From Daejeonella sp. H1SJ63 (lineage in GTDB: Bacteria > Bacteroidota > Bacteroidia > Sphingobacteriales > Sphingobacteriaceae), in assembly GCF_029360775.1 (NCBI RefSeq), contig NZ_JARKMZ010000032.1:45636-109635 (forward strand): a stretch of 64,000 nucleotides of DNA, in the 5' to 3' direction. Below the pieces are notes generated by a model. That model was given only the letters and a program-made list of their open reading frames with translations, ran no database searches and was not told the origin of the DNA. Within the stretch, counting starts at the first letter, position 1. The number at the start of each line of letters is the position of its first letter. Positions 1 to 9,538 of the stretch are shown in pieces. The position numbers and the translations under genes are program-made.

Positions 1-3000
1 ACTGACGGGCATATGATTGGAGCAACACTGGATCGTAACGGACTTCGTCCTCAGCGTTTCGTGGTAACCAGCGATGACCGTATCATTGTGGCGTCTGAAG
101 CAGGTGTATTGCCTCTGGATGAATCACTTGTAGTTAAGAAAGGACGTTTACAGCCGGGTAAAATGCTGGTTGTAGATACTGTGAAAGGGATAATTATAGA
201 GGATCAGGAAATTAAGAAAGAAATAACCACACAGGCACCTTACGCCGAGTGGCTTGAAGCTTATAAAATAAAACTGGAGGATCTGGATGAGCCGCGTGTA
301 GCATTTACTCAGTTATCTAATGAATCGACCTTCAAGTATCAGCAGGTATTTGGTTATTCACGCGAAGATATCGAGACCCTGATCAAGCCGATGGCCCTGA
401 CAGGTAAGGAAGCGGTTGGATCAATGGGTACAGATACTCCGCTGGCAGTATTCTCTGACCGTCCGCAGCATCTTGCCAATTATTTCAAGCAGCTGTTTGC
501 ACAGGTAACCAATCCGCCAATCGATCCGATTCGTGAGCGTCTTGTGATGAGTCTTGCCGGATTTATGGGTAATAACGGTAATATTCTTGACGAGGATAAA
601 ATGCATTGCCATTGCGTGGCATTACCTCATCCGGTACTGAGCAATACTGAACTTGAAAAGATCAGAAGTATTGATACCGGGTCTTTTCAGGCAAAAACAT
701 TACAAACTTATTTTAAAGCTGATGGTCAGCCGGGCTCTTTGCAAAGAGGGCTCGACCGCTTGTGCCGGTATGCAGAAGATGCGGTTCATGATGGTTTTGA
801 AGTATTGATACTTTCAGACCGTGCCATTGATTCTGAACACGCTCCGATTCCTTCTTTGCTGGCGGTTTCAGCTGTTCATCATCACCTGATCAAAAAAGGA
901 TTGCGTGGTGCTGTTGGTATCATGCTTGAGGCAGGGGATGTTTGGGAAGTCCATCATTTTGCATGCCTTATTGCTTTTGGTGCAACTGCAGTAAACCCTT
1001 ACCTGGCTCTGGCAACAATACGTAAACTAAAAACTGACGAAAAGTTAGATACTAATCTGGATCTTAAGGCTTTATATAAGAACTATACTAAGTCAATCAA
1101 TGATGGATTGCTGAAGATTTTCTCTAAAATGGGAATCTCTACACTGCAGTCATACCATGGTGCACAGATTTTTGAGATCATTGGTCTGAATCAGGAAGTG
1201 ATTGATAATTACTTCACCGGTGCAGTTTCCAGAATCGGTGGAATGGGATTGGATGATCTGGCAGAAGAAGCTTTACGCAAGCATTATTCAGGGTTCAGAC
1301 GTACAGGAATTGAGCTAAGGCTGCTGCCTGAAGGTGGTGTTTATCAGTGGAAGAGAAAGGGTGAGGCACACCTGTTTAACCCTGAAACTGTTCACTTACT
1401 GCAACATGCAACCCGCTCTAATAATTACGAGGTTTATAAGAAATATGCCCAGCATATCAACAACCAGACAGATACATTGTATACCATCCGTGGTTTGCTT
1501 GGTTTTGCTCATCACCGTCAGCCGGTTCCTTTGAGTGAGGTTGAGCCGGTTGAGGATATCCTGAAGCGTTTTGCAACAGGAGCGATGTCATTCGGATCTA
1601 TCTCTCATGAAGCACATAGTACCCTGGCAATAGCCATGAACCGTATTGGTGCAAAGAGTAATACCGGAGAAGGTGGAGAAGATGAAATAAGATACGAACC
1701 TCTGGCAGATGGAGGCTCAATGCGCTCAGCAATTAAGCAGATCGCTTCCGGTCGATTTGGTGTAACCGCTAATTATCTGACCAATGCCGATGAGTTACAG
1801 ATTAAAATGGCACAGGGTGCCAAGCCGGGTGAAGGTGGTCAGCTTCCGGGTGATAAGGTAGATGATTGGATCGCAAAGGTTCGTCATGCAACTCCCGGAG
1901 TAGGATTGATCTCTCCGCCGCCGCACCATGATATTTATTCAATTGAGGATCTTGCACAGCTGATTTTCGACTTGAAAAATGCTAACCGGGCAGCAAGAAT
2001 CAGTGTGAAACTTGTTTCTAAAGCAGGTGTGGGTACTATCGCGGCAGGTGTTGCCAAAGCACATGCCGATGTGATCCTGATTGCAGGGTATGACGGTGGA
2101 ACCGGAGCTTCTCCGCTTACTTCGATCAAACATGCCGGTTTACCATGGGAGCTTGGCCTTGCTGAAGCCCAGCAAACTCTGGTTAAGAATAAATTAAGAA
2201 GCCGTGTTGTTCTTCAGGCCGATGGTCAGTTGAAAACCGGAAAAGATATCGCCATAGCAACCTTACTGGGTGCTGAAGAATGGGGTGTAGCTACCGCTGC
2301 GCTTGTGGCAGGCGGATGTATTATGATGCGTAAGTGTCATTTGAATACTTGCCCTGTAGGTGTTGCAACCCAGGATCCTGAATTAAGAAAGTTATTCTCA
2401 GGTAAGCCTGAGCATATCGTTAACCTATTCAGATTCATCGCTGAGGAATTACGTGAGATCATGGCTGAACTTGGTTTCAGGACCATCAATGACATGGTTG
2501 GACGTGTTCAGTTCCTTAAAATGCGCGATGATGTGGATCACTGGAAAGTTAAGAATATCGATCTTTCGGGTATTTTATATTCAATGGATAACCCATCTGG
2601 TATGACTCTCTACAATAGTGAGAAACAGGATCATAACCTTAATCTGGTTATCGACTGGCAGTTACTTGAGAAGGCTAAGCCGGCAATTGAAGATAAGACA
2701 CCTGTGTTTGCATCTTTTGATATTAAGAATACAGATCGTACCACCGGTACAATTCTGTCAAATGAAATTACCAAGAAGTATCAGTCGGCGGGATTGCCTC
2801 AGAACACGGTTAATTTTAAGTTTACAGGTTCTGCGGGACAAAGTTTCGGGGCTTTCTGTACCAAGGGAATTTCATTTGAACTGAGTGGTGAAGCCAATGA
2901 TTATGTAGGTAAGGGATTGTCAGGAGCACAGTTGGTTATTTATCCATCAGAGAAAAGTAAGGTTCTGTCTCAGGAGAATATCATCATCGGAAACGTGGCG

Positions 3001-3447
3001 CTTTATGGGGCAACTTCAGGCGAGCTATTCGTCAGAGGGCAGGCCGGAGAGCGTTTTGCAGTGAGGAACTCTGGTGCGATAGCCGTAGTTGAAGGAGTTG
3101 GAGACCATGGCTGCGAATACATGACAGGTGGAAGAGCATTGATTCTGGGTAAGACCGGAAGGAATTTTGCTGCCGGAATGAGTGGTGGTATTGCATGGGT
3201 TTATGATGCGGATAGTTCTTTTGCTGAAAACTGTAATGCTGAGATGGTCGATCTTGATCCGCTTTCTCCTCAGGATGAAGTTGAGATCAAAGCCCTTCTT
3301 AACAAGCATGTCCAGTTAACAAATAGTCAGGTAGCCAAATACATTCTCGACGATTGGGATCAGGCATCTGAATCATTTATCAAAGTATTCCCTAAAGAGT
3401 ACAAAAAAGTATTACATCAACAACAATTTCAACAGTCAGCGGGATAA
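1..3447 (+). CDS. gltB: Glutamate synthase, large subunit (5'-truncated by window edge)
   Basis: Large subunit of glutamate synthase, which moves the glutamine amide group onto 2-oxoglutarate to make two glutamates in ammonia assimilation. The reading frame is open from the first base, so the N-terminal glutaminase domain with its catalytic cysteine lies mostly outside the window. The visible part starts in the conserved GATLDRNGLRP segment, then has the central domain and the FMN-binding domain (GEGGEDEIRYEP; AGYDGGTGASPL). The 3Fe-4S ligands follow as C-x5-C-x4-C (CIMMRKCHLNTC), and the glycine-rich C-terminal GXGXG domain closes the protein. About 1,148 codons of the usual roughly 1,500 are present. 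Its stop overlaps the gltD start by one base (TAATG), indicating translational coupling. Very secure. Confidence 0.97.
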   Translation, partial: TDGHMIGATLDRNGLRPQRFVVTSDDRIIVASEAGVLPLDESLVVKKGRLQPGKMLVVDTVKGIIIEDQEIKKEITTQAPYAEWLEAYKIKLEDLDEPRVAFTQLSNESTFKYQQVFGYSREDIETLIKPMALTGKEAVGSMGTDTPLAVFSDRPQHLANYFKQLFAQVTNPPIDPIRERLVMSLAGFMGNNGNILDEDKMHCHCVALPHPVLSNTELEKIRSIDTGSFQAKTLQTYFKADGQPGSLQRGLDRLCRYAEDAVHDGFEVLILSDRAIDSEHAPIPSLLAVSAVHHHLIKKGLRGAVGIMLEAGDVWEVHHFACLIAFGATAVNPYLALATIRKLKTDEKLDTNLDLKALYKNYTKSINDGLLKIFSKMGISTLQSYHGAQIFEIIGLNQEVIDNYFTGAVSRIGGMGLDDLAEEALRKHYSGFRRTGIELRLLPEGGVYQWKRKGEAHLFNPETVHLLQHATRSNNYEVYKKYAQHINNQTDTLYTIRGLLGFAHHRQPVPLSEVEPVEDILKRFATGAMSFGSISHEAHSTLAIAMNRIGAKSNTGEGGEDEIRYEPLADGGSMRSAIKQIASGRFGVTANYLTNADELQIKMAQGAKPGEGGQLPGDKVDDWIAKVRHATPGVGLISPPPHHDIYSIEDLAQLIFDLKNANRAARISVKLVSKAGVGTIAAGVAKAHADVILIAGYDGGTGASPLTSIKHAGLPWELGLAEAQQTLVKNKLRSRVVLQADGQLKTGKDIAIATLLGAEEWGVATAALVAGGCIMMRKCHLNTCPVGVATQDPELRKLFSGKPEHIVNLFRFIAEELREIMAELGFRTINDMVGRVQFLKMRDDVDHWKVKNIDLSGILYSMDNPSGMTLYNSEKQDHNLNLVIDWQLLEKAKPAIEDKTPVFASFDIKNTDRTTGTILSNEITKKYQSAGLPQNTVNFKFTGSAGQSFGAFCTKGISFELSGEANDYVGKGLSGAQLVIYPSEKSKVLSQENIIIGNVALYGATSGELFVRGQAGERFAVRNSGAIAVVEGVGDHGCEYMTGGRALILGKTGRNFAAGMSGGIAWVYDADSSFAENCNAEMVDLDPLSPQDEVEIKALLNKHVQLTNSQVAKYILDDWDQASESFIKVFPKEYKKVLHQQQFQQSAG

Positions 3448-4919
3448 TGGGAAAAGTAACAGGATTTAAAGAGTTTGACAGGGAGCTTCCTAAGAAAATT
3501 GCCCCTGCAGAACGATTAGAAAATTATGATGAGTTTGTTCAGGAATACACACCTGAGAAGTTAAATGAGCAGGCAGCGAGATGCATGAACTGCGGAGTTC
3601 CGTTTTGTCATTCAGGTTGTCCGCTTGGAAATGTTATCCCTGAATTTAATGATGCAGTTTACCAGGGGAAATGGGAAGATGCGTATCTGATATTAAATTC
3701 AACCAATAATTTCCCTGAGTTTACCGGTAGGATTTGTCCTGCACCCTGCGAATCGGCATGTGTTTTAGGGATCAATAAACCACCGGTTGCTATTGAGGAA
3801 ATTGAAAGACATATTATTGAGATCGCCTATTCTAAAGGTTATGTAAAACCTAACAGACCAATTAGCCGTACAGGTAAAAATGTTGCTGTTGTGGGTTCGG
3901 GGCCGGCAGGGTTAGCGGCAGCAGCTCAGTTAAATAAGGCAGGTCATACGGTAACTGTTTATGAGCGTGATGATCGTCCGGGTGGTTTATTACGTTATGG
4001 TATTCCTGATTTTAAGCTTGAAAAAGAGGTAATCGATCGTCGTATCGGTATTATGGAGCAGGAAGGTATTAAGTTTATCTGCAATGTTGAGGTTGGGGTG
4101 AAGAATGATATGAAAGCCTTTATCGATGAACATGATGCAGTGATTGTAGCCGGAGGATCAACTATTCCGCGTAATCTGAACATTCCGGGACGCGACCTTA
4201 ATGGAATTCATTTCGCAATGGATTTCCTGAAGCAACAGAATAAAGTAGTTAGTGATATTTCATTTACAGGTGAGCGTATCAGTGCTACCGGTAAAGATGT
4301 AGTGGTGATTGGTGGCGGTGATACCGGTTCTGATTGCGTTGGAACGTCAAACAGACAGGATGCCAAATCAGTTAAGCAGTTTGAATTAATGGTTCAGCCT
4401 CCTGTTCAGCGTACTGAGAATATGCCATGGCCTACTTATCCAATGCTTCTTAAAACCACAAGTTCTCATGAAGAGGGTTGTGAGCGTTTCTGGAGTATCA
4501 ATACCAAGGAATTTTTAGGCGATGCCAATGGCGATTTGAGAGCAATCCGCGTATCGGATGTAAGCTGGGAAATGGATGCACTTGGTCGTCCGGTTAAGTT
4601 TACAGAGCTTGAAGGCTCTGAAAGGGAAATTCCTTGTCAGCTGATTCTTCTGGCCATGGGATTCCTGCATCCGCAGCATCAGGGACTGGTACATAATGCC
4701 GGTCTGGAGCTTGATGCAAGAGGAAATGTTAAAGCTGATGAAAAACAGTATCAAACCAATATCAGTAAAGTTTTTGCTGCCGGTGATATGCGCCGTGGTC
4801 AGTCGCTTGTGGTATGGGCAATCTCTGAAGGAAGGGAAGCTGCACGTAAGGCAGATGAATTCCTGATGGGACGCAGCAATTTACCAAGCAAAGACAGAAT
4901 CAATGAATATGTGAGCTGA
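3447..4919 (+). CDS. gltD: Glutamate synthase, small subunit
   Basis: The 490-residue beta subunit of glutamate synthase takes electrons from NAD(P)H and passes them through FAD and 4Fe-4S clusters to the large subunit. The N-terminal ferredoxin-like domain carries two cysteine clusters (CMNCGVPFCHSGCPLGN, about residues 47-63, and CPAPCESACVLG, about 97-108). An FAD-binding Rossmann motif follows (VVGSGPAGLAAA, about 148-159), then an NAD(P)H-binding motif (VVIGGGDTGSDCVG, about 287-300). Length matches the family. It overlaps gltB by one base, so the pair is cotranscribed, and a strong hairpin terminator follows at 4946-4980. Confidence 0.97.
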   Translation: MGKVTGFKEFDRELPKKIAPAERLENYDEFVQEYTPEKLNEQAARCMNCGVPFCHSGCPLGNVIPEFNDAVYQGKWEDAYLILNSTNNFPEFTGRICPAPCESACVLGINKPPVAIEEIERHIIEIAYSKGYVKPNRPISRTGKNVAVVGSGPAGLAAAAQLNKAGHTVTVYERDDRPGGLLRYGIPDFKLEKEVIDRRIGIMEQEGIKFICNVEVGVKNDMKAFIDEHDAVIVAGGSTIPRNLNIPGRDLNGIHFAMDFLKQQNKVVSDISFTGERISATGKDVVVIGGGDTGSDCVGTSNRQDAKSVKQFELMVQPPVQRTENMPWPTYPMLLKTTSSHEEGCERFWSINTKEFLGDANGDLRAIRVSDVSWEMDALGRPVKFTELEGSEREIPCQLILLAMGFLHPQHQGLVHNAGLELDARGNVKADEKQYQTNISKVFAAGDMRRGQSLVVWAISEGREAARKADEFLMGRSNLPSKDRINEYVS

Positions 4920-4945
4920 TTCTTCTTGCCGATTAAATAATTTTA

Positions 4946-4980
4946 TACCCTGAATAGCTTACTGTTCAGGGTATTTTTTT
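4946..4980 (+). terminator. Rho-independent terminator after gltBD
   Basis: Perfect 9-bp stem TACCCTGAA (4946-4954) / TTCAGGGTA (4965-4973) with a 10-base loop, followed by a run of seven T. It sits 27 bases after the gltD stop and touches the end of the convergent acetyltransferase gene. Confidence 0.85.
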
Positions 4981-5779
4981 ATCCTAATCCTCCGCTGATT
5001 CTGTTGTAATTAAATTCTCCGTTCCACTCTCTTGTGGGGCCGAGAATCATTTTCCTTGAAGTTCTTATTTGCTGATAAGCATTTTGAATGAGGAAATCCA
5101 TTCCGTCTTTATTGCTGATGGGGAATCTGAACTTGTTTTTTACTCTCATCCGTAACTTCATCAGCTCTGTACCGGCTTCAGCATCATTTGCCATGATGGC
5201 ATTTTCAAAAAAATTCGGAAAATAAACTCCGGCAAGTTGATTTTCTTTTAAATACATCAGCGAGCCATTTAAACGATCATTTAAGATGCGTTCTCTGTTT
5301 TCGCCCGAAGTGTTTTTATCCAGTTTCAGGATGTCTTCACGATATTTTTCCTGAAAAGGAATCACCGCAGCAGGATTATTCAGATTCTGATTAATCAGTT
5401 CGCCATCCAGATGAACGTATTCGATTTCTGTTTCAAAACCAAGCTTTTTGTATACCGGAAACCCCATATCAGTTGCATCCAGATATACAGTTCTGATCTT
5501 TTTTGCATGTGCGCGGTCCACAAGTTCTGAAGTCAGTTTTTGCCCGAGACCCTGATTTCTGAAATCCGGATGTACAATTACATGTGCAAGCCAGGCAGTA
5601 TCCGGATGCCGGATCGTGGTTCCAACTGCAGCGATCTGTTTGCCATCACAAATCTTTATCGTATCACAGCAGGGGGAAGAGATATAATAATAAAAATAGG
5701 GACGTATATCTTCCCATCCCGCGGGTTGTAATTGATTTAAGATGTCGATATCTGCGCTTTGTATATTGAGAATCTTCAT
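4979..5779 (-). CDS. GNAT-family N-acetyltransferase
   Basis: A 266-residue protein of the GCN5-related N-acetyltransferase fold, which moves an acetyl group from acetyl-CoA to an amine. Motif A is clear: HVIVHPDFRNQGLGQKLT (about residues 66-83) contains the Q/R-x-x-G-x-G acetyl-CoA pyrophosphate loop, and YKKLGFE (about 109-115) is the typical GNAT end motif. The remaining ~130 residues form a C-terminal extension resembling a second, degenerate acetyltransferase domain. The substrate cannot be told from sequence. It is the last gene of a tight leftward operon, one base after the YdeI-like gene and six bases from the gltBD terminator tail. Confidence 0.85.
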   Translation of the reverse strand: MKILNIQSADIDILNQLQPAGWEDIRPYFYYYISSPCCDTIKICDGKQIAAVGTTIRHPDTAWLAHVIVHPDFRNQGLGQKLTSELVDRAHAKKIRTVYLDATDMGFPVYKKLGFETEIEYVHLDGELINQNLNNPAAVIPFQEKYREDILKLDKNTSGENRERILNDRLNGSLMYLKENQLAGVYFPNFFENAIMANDAEAGTELMKLRMRVKNKFRFPISNKDGMDFLIQNAYQQIRTSRKMILGPTREWNGEFNYNRISGGLG

Positions 5780-5780
5780 T

Positions 5781-6440
5781 TTATTTTTCTGTTGGGTTCT
5801 TTCTGCCGGTACTTAATTTTTCTTCCATTTTGAGGATACGTTCATTTCTGGTCTTTTCCTGTTTTGCAGTTAAAATCCAGACAGCATATTCTTTTTTGTT
5901 TGTATACGACAGTGTATTGAAAAAATCTAATGCCTTTGTGCTAAGAACTTTAAGCAGATAATCAGGCAGAGTGATTGTGCGTTTATCTGTATTGATACAC
6001 TCACTCAGATCATTCTTCCTGATTGCTGATTTACTTATGCTGCTTCTTTTTACAAGCTCTTTTGGTTTAAGCCTGATGGCTGTCCATGTTTCATCAATAG
6101 CTGCAGAAGCTACCGGACTAAGATTGAATTCAGCAAGTTCAGACCATATATTGTTCATGCTGAGGTCTGAAGTAATTTTCGATGACTTTTTAGGGTACAT
6201 CACCCACAGTATTGTATCCGGTTTGAAAAAAGGACTCAGTCTTTTTAATTCCGACTTCAGGGATGATTTATCCAAAACGAAAAGGTGGATGGAGTTGAAG
6301 CTTCCGTTTGCTTCATTACTGAATTCTATTTCTCTGGCAAGAGGATCGGTTAATGAAATATAGTTTGCCGGATTATTGATCAGCAAAACCCTGCTTCCGG
6401 CTTTCAGTAATAATTTTTTTGAAAGGATACTACCGGCCAT
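5781..6440 (-). CDS. YdeI/OmpD-associated (OmdA) family protein
   Basis: A 219-residue cytoplasmic protein. The C-terminal part (LPDYLLKVLSTKALDFFNTL followed by a KKEY..W...AKQEKTRNERI segment) is the signature of the bacteriocin-protection YdeI/OmdA domain. The N-terminal ~130 residues resemble the DUF3052-like region that often precedes it. Family members have been linked to stress and peptide resistance, but no reaction is established. It is the middle gene of a leftward operon, 9 bases after the RNA methyltransferase gene and one base before the acetyltransferase gene. The family call is good; the function is not known. Confidence 0.75.
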   Translation of the reverse strand: MAGSILSKKLLLKAGSRVLLINNPANYISLTDPLAREIEFSNEANGSFNSIHLFVLDKSSLKSELKRLSPFFKPDTILWVMYPKKSSKITSDLSMNNIWSELAEFNLSPVASAAIDETWTAIRLKPKELVKRSSISKSAIRKNDLSECINTDKRTITLPDYLLKVLSTKALDFFNTLSYTNKKEYAVWILTAKQEKTRNERILKMEEKLSTGRKNPTEK

Positions 6441-6449
6441 CTCAGAAAT

Positions 6450-6986
6450 TTAAAATTTTAGTTTCGCAAAAAAGTCCCATAATACGATCCCTGCCGAAAC
6501 AACGATATTGAATGAATGTTTGGTGCCAAACTGAGGGATCTCAATACACAGATCGATCATTTTCATGGCTTCATCACTAACTCCGTTTACTTCATTTCCA
6601 AAGATCATGGCATATTTTCCGGCCCTGTCGGGCATGAAATCATTGAGCATAGTACTATTTTCTGCCTGTTCAATGGCAATTATTGTATATCCTGATTCTT
6701 TCAGATCCCTGATTGCTGCACAGGTGTCTTCATAATAGAGCCATTCAATAGAATTTGTTGCTCCAAGCGCAGTCTTTTCGATCTCACGATGTGGTGGCTG
6801 TGCAGTAATTCCGCATAAACAGATCTTTTCAATGGCAAATCCATCTGAAGTACGAAAAATGGAGCCGATATTATGCATGCTCCTGACATTGTCGAGTATC
6901 ACTACAATAGGTAATTTTTCCTGTTTTTTGAACTCTTCAATTCCTACTCGTCCCAGTTCCTCAGTTTTTAATTTTCGCATTTTCAA
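6450..6986 (-). CDS. SpoU/TrmH-family RNA 2'-O-methyltransferase
   Basis: A 178-residue SPOUT-class enzyme expected to methylate a ribose 2'-hydroxyl of tRNA or rRNA with S-adenosylmethionine. The three SpoU motifs are in order: NVRSMHNIGSIFRTSDG with its conserved Asn and Arg (about residues 33-49), MIFGNEVNGVSDE (about 127-139), and the knot motif IPQFGTKHSFNIVVSAGI (about 150-167). There is no extra N-terminal substrate-binding domain, so it is a minimal catalytic unit like TrmL/TrmH-type proteins. The specific RNA target cannot be assigned. It is the first gene of a three-gene leftward operon. ATG codons at residues 1 and 3 are both possible starts. Confidence 0.88.
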   Translation of the reverse strand: MKMRKLKTEELGRVGIEEFKKQEKLPIVVILDNVRSMHNIGSIFRTSDGFAIEKICLCGITAQPPHREIEKTALGATNSIEWLYYEDTCAAIRDLKESGYTIIAIEQAENSTMLNDFMPDRAGKYAMIFGNEVNGVSDEAMKMIDLCIEIPQFGTKHSFNIVVSAGIVLWDFFAKLKF

Positions 6987-7020
6987 AAATAGCTTCTTCA
7001 GGCTTAAGACTTTTTATTTT

Positions 7021-7052
7021 TTGGATTTTATTAAAGAATTTAACTAATTTTC
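7021..7052 (+). promoter_or_regulatory. Candidate Bacteroidota promoter of galM
   Basis: TTG at 7021-7023, 21 bases, then TAATTTTC at 7045-7052. This resembles the TTTG / TAnnTTTG pair of the Bacteroidota housekeeping sigma factor, with one mismatch in the -7 element. It lies 34 bases before the galM ATG. Motif resemblance only. Confidence 0.4.
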
Positions 7053-7086
7053 GCTCCCCCAGTTATACATCAATTCAATTTTCACG

Positions 7087-8118
7087 ATGGACAATTTTAA
7101 ATCAGAAGTATTATTTCAGCATAATGCTCAGGATGTTTATCTCTACACACTGAGAAATATCTGGGGCGTTGAAGTTACTGTCAGTAATCTTGGGGCAATT
7201 GTTCGCTCTTTTAATGTGCCTGACAGGGATGGCATTCCAACAGATATTGTGTTGGGCTATGACAAAATGGAGACCTATCTGAATGGAAATCCGGCTTACC
7301 TCGGTGCTATGGTAGGGCGATTTGCCAATCGTATAGGGAATGCTTCGTTTGAGATTGACGGCGAGTCTTATCAGGTTTCTTCCAATTTGCCGCCTCACCA
7401 GCTTCATGGGGGTTTTGAGGGTTTTGACAAAAAGGTATGGAGTCCGGTTTCTGAAGAGAATGTTCCTTTCAAAAGGGTTCAGATGTCATACCTGAGTCCT
7501 GATGGTGAGGAAGGTTTTCCGGGAAATCTGACTGTTAATGTTTGTTTTGAATTGAATGACAGGAATGTGCTTACAATTTATACGGAGGCCAGTTCTGATA
7601 AAGCTACCCCATTTAATCTTACACATCACGATTATTTTAATCTCAATGGAGGTGCTTCAATAATAGATCATAGGGTAGAGATATTCTCAGATTTTTATCT
7701 GGGTCAGGATGCAGATTATGTAGCAAACGGTGAACTCCTGCCTGTTGAAGGAACTCAATATGATTTCAGGAAGTCAAAAAAGATCAGTGCAGATCAGGGC
7801 CCCTCAGAAGGGTATGATCAGTCTTTTCTTATCAATAAAGATTATGCTACCTGGGGAAAGGCAGCGACTGCAATCTCAGATCAGAACGGAATAATGCTGG
7901 AGGTTTTTACCGATGAGCCTACTGTTCATTTTTATACCGGGAAATACCTTAATGTTAAGGGCGCAAAATACGGTCAGGAGTATTCAGCCTTCACCGGATT
8001 TTGTTTTGAAACCCAGCATCATGCCAATGCTGTAAATATTCCGGGCTTCCCATCTACTATTCTTCGCCCCGGAGAGCTTTACAGACATAAAACATCTTAT
8101 CAGATCAGTGCGGTTTAA
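7087..8118 (+). CDS. galM: Aldose 1-epimerase (mutarotase)
   Basis: A 343-residue enzyme that interconverts the alpha and beta anomers of galactose and other aldoses, feeding the Leloir pathway. Family landmarks are all visible: the substrate loop GAMVGRFANRIG (about residues 78-89), the first catalytic histidine region HQLHGGFEGFDKKVW (about 100-114), the second histidine in NLTHHDYFNLNG (about 177-188), and the catalytic glutamate in CFETQHHANA near residue 306. No signal peptide is seen, so it is cytoplasmic. It is a single gene whose TAA stop shares bases with the stop of the convergent MFS gene (TTAA at 8115-8118). Confidence 0.93.
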   Translation: MDNFKSEVLFQHNAQDVYLYTLRNIWGVEVTVSNLGAIVRSFNVPDRDGIPTDIVLGYDKMETYLNGNPAYLGAMVGRFANRIGNASFEIDGESYQVSSNLPPHQLHGGFEGFDKKVWSPVSEENVPFKRVQMSYLSPDGEEGFPGNLTVNVCFELNDRNVLTIYTEASSDKATPFNLTHHDYFNLNGGASIIDHRVEIFSDFYLGQDADYVANGELLPVEGTQYDFRKSKKISADQGPSEGYDQSFLINKDYATWGKAATAISDQNGIMLEVFTDEPTVHFYTGKYLNVKGAKYGQEYSAFTGFCFETQHHANAVNIPGFPSTILRPGELYRHKTSYQISAV

Positions 8119-9353
8119 GAGGCGGAGGCGTATTGATTTTTGCGCCATTCCCTGATCCGGTTCAGATTATTGATGATGAAAAATCCTGCAGAAGTTAAGA
8201 TACAAATTCCGGTCATAACCCACCAGAACAGAGAATAACCTCCGTAATCGATCAGGAAGGCTCCGTATATCGGGCCGATGATCTGGGCTACAGACCATGC
8301 GATTGTATATAAACCTGCATATTCTCCTCTGTTATTTTCTTCAGACCGGCTGATCCAGAACGTGTTCATGAAAGGCATAGACAGCATTTCTCCAATCGTG
8401 ATTAAAATGATGGATATCAGGGCTACCCATGCCGCCGCAGGCATCAGGTTAAGAAATGCATAGCTGACTGCAGCAATAATTACTCCGGTACCGATAAGGA
8501 ATAAAGGAGGCTTACGGCCTTCAAGATTGCTGACGATGATCATTTCAGTACCCACAATGATTAATCCATTCATCGCCATTAATCCTCCGATGAATTGTTC
8601 GGATAAATGCCATTCAGATTTGAAGAAAACGGTCTGCAATGTGAAAAACTGGAAGAAACAGGAAGCAAACAAAGTGGTAAGCAGGATAAAGACAAGATAA
8701 AGTTTATCACGATATGCAGAGCGGATAACAGGTTTTTCATCTTCATGTTTTTCTGTCTTTTGCTTTTTTACTGCTGGTAACAGTTTAATAAGCAATAAAG
8801 CTGAAAGTATATTCGTGCTGCCATCCAGAATAAATAGTAAATGATAATCAAAGGAGGCTATAAAGCCGCCTAAAGCACCTCCGAATGACCACCCCAGGTT
8901 TACTGCGAGCCTGTTTAAAGAATAGGATCTTGTACGCGTATTCTCATTGCTGTAATAGGCCACTGCCGTTGAGTTTGCTGGTCTGAAAGATTCATTACAC
9001 ATGCTTAGTATGAATGTTCCCAAAGCCAAACTCAGAAATGATTCCAGAAATCCGATCAGTATGAACATGAGGCCACCGCTTAGCAAGGCTCCAACCTGGA
9101 GGTAATAAAAGCCAATTTTATCGGTGATCTTTCCCCCGATAAATGCTCCAAATACTGATCCAAGGCCGAATACCGACATGATCATCCCGGCCTGAACAAT
9201 GCTGAAATTTAGTTTTTGTGTGCAATAAATTGTTAGAAAGGGTACTACCATGGTACCGCTCCGGTTTAAAAGCATTACCAGCGACAGATACCAGTTTTCT
9301 TTACTTAGTCCTGAATAGGCCTTTCTATAAATATTGACAGAACTTGCAAACAC
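8115..9353 (-). CDS. MFS transporter
   Basis: A 412-residue major facilitator superfamily permease with about twelve hydrophobic segments. The motif-A loop between helices 2 and 3 is recognisable (GAFIGGKITDKIGF). Halfway is a charged cytoplasmic loop rich in lysine (KKQKTEKHEDEK), the usual divide between the two six-helix bundles. The substrate is unknown; the general look is that of a drug/sugar efflux-type MFS protein. The start is GTG at 9353; no ATG occurs before residue 27, which already lies in the membrane part. A TATCTTTG -7-like box ends only four bases upstream of the GTG, so the mRNA may be leaderless. The gene overlaps the stop of convergent galM. Confidence 0.85.
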   Translation of the reverse strand: MFASSVNIYRKAYSGLSKENWYLSLVMLLNRSGTMVVPFLTIYCTQKLNFSIVQAGMIMSVFGLGSVFGAFIGGKITDKIGFYYLQVGALLSGGLMFILIGFLESFLSLALGTFILSMCNESFRPANSTAVAYYSNENTRTRSYSLNRLAVNLGWSFGGALGGFIASFDYHLLFILDGSTNILSALLLIKLLPAVKKQKTEKHEDEKPVIRSAYRDKLYLVFILLTTLFASCFFQFFTLQTVFFKSEWHLSEQFIGGLMAMNGLIIVGTEMIIVSNLEGRKPPLFLIGTGVIIAAVSYAFLNLMPAAAWVALISIILITIGEMLSMPFMNTFWISRSEENNRGEYAGLYTIAWSVAQIIGPIYGAFLIDYGGYSLFWWVMTGICILTSAGFFIINNLNRIREWRKNQYASAS

Positions 9354-9357
9354 GAAG

Positions 9358-9365
9358 CAAAGATA
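9358..9365 (-). promoter_or_regulatory. Candidate -7 promoter element of the MFS gene
   Basis: Reads TATCTTTG on the minus strand, a perfect match to TAnnTTTG. Only four bases separate it from the GTG start at 9353, which would place transcription start at or near the start codon. No clear -33 TTTG is visible. Confidence 0.45.
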
Positions 9366-9538
9366 GATTTAACTTTATATTGATTGATATTCCGGATTTT
9401 AGACGACAGGAAACAGGTATAATTACACTTCGGTAAAAGATAAAATACTTCTGACTTTTCCAACATTAGTCAGTTTTCCACAAATCTTCTAATAACTAAG
9501 CAATCCATTAACTTTATCCCTTTATTAATTGAGCTAAC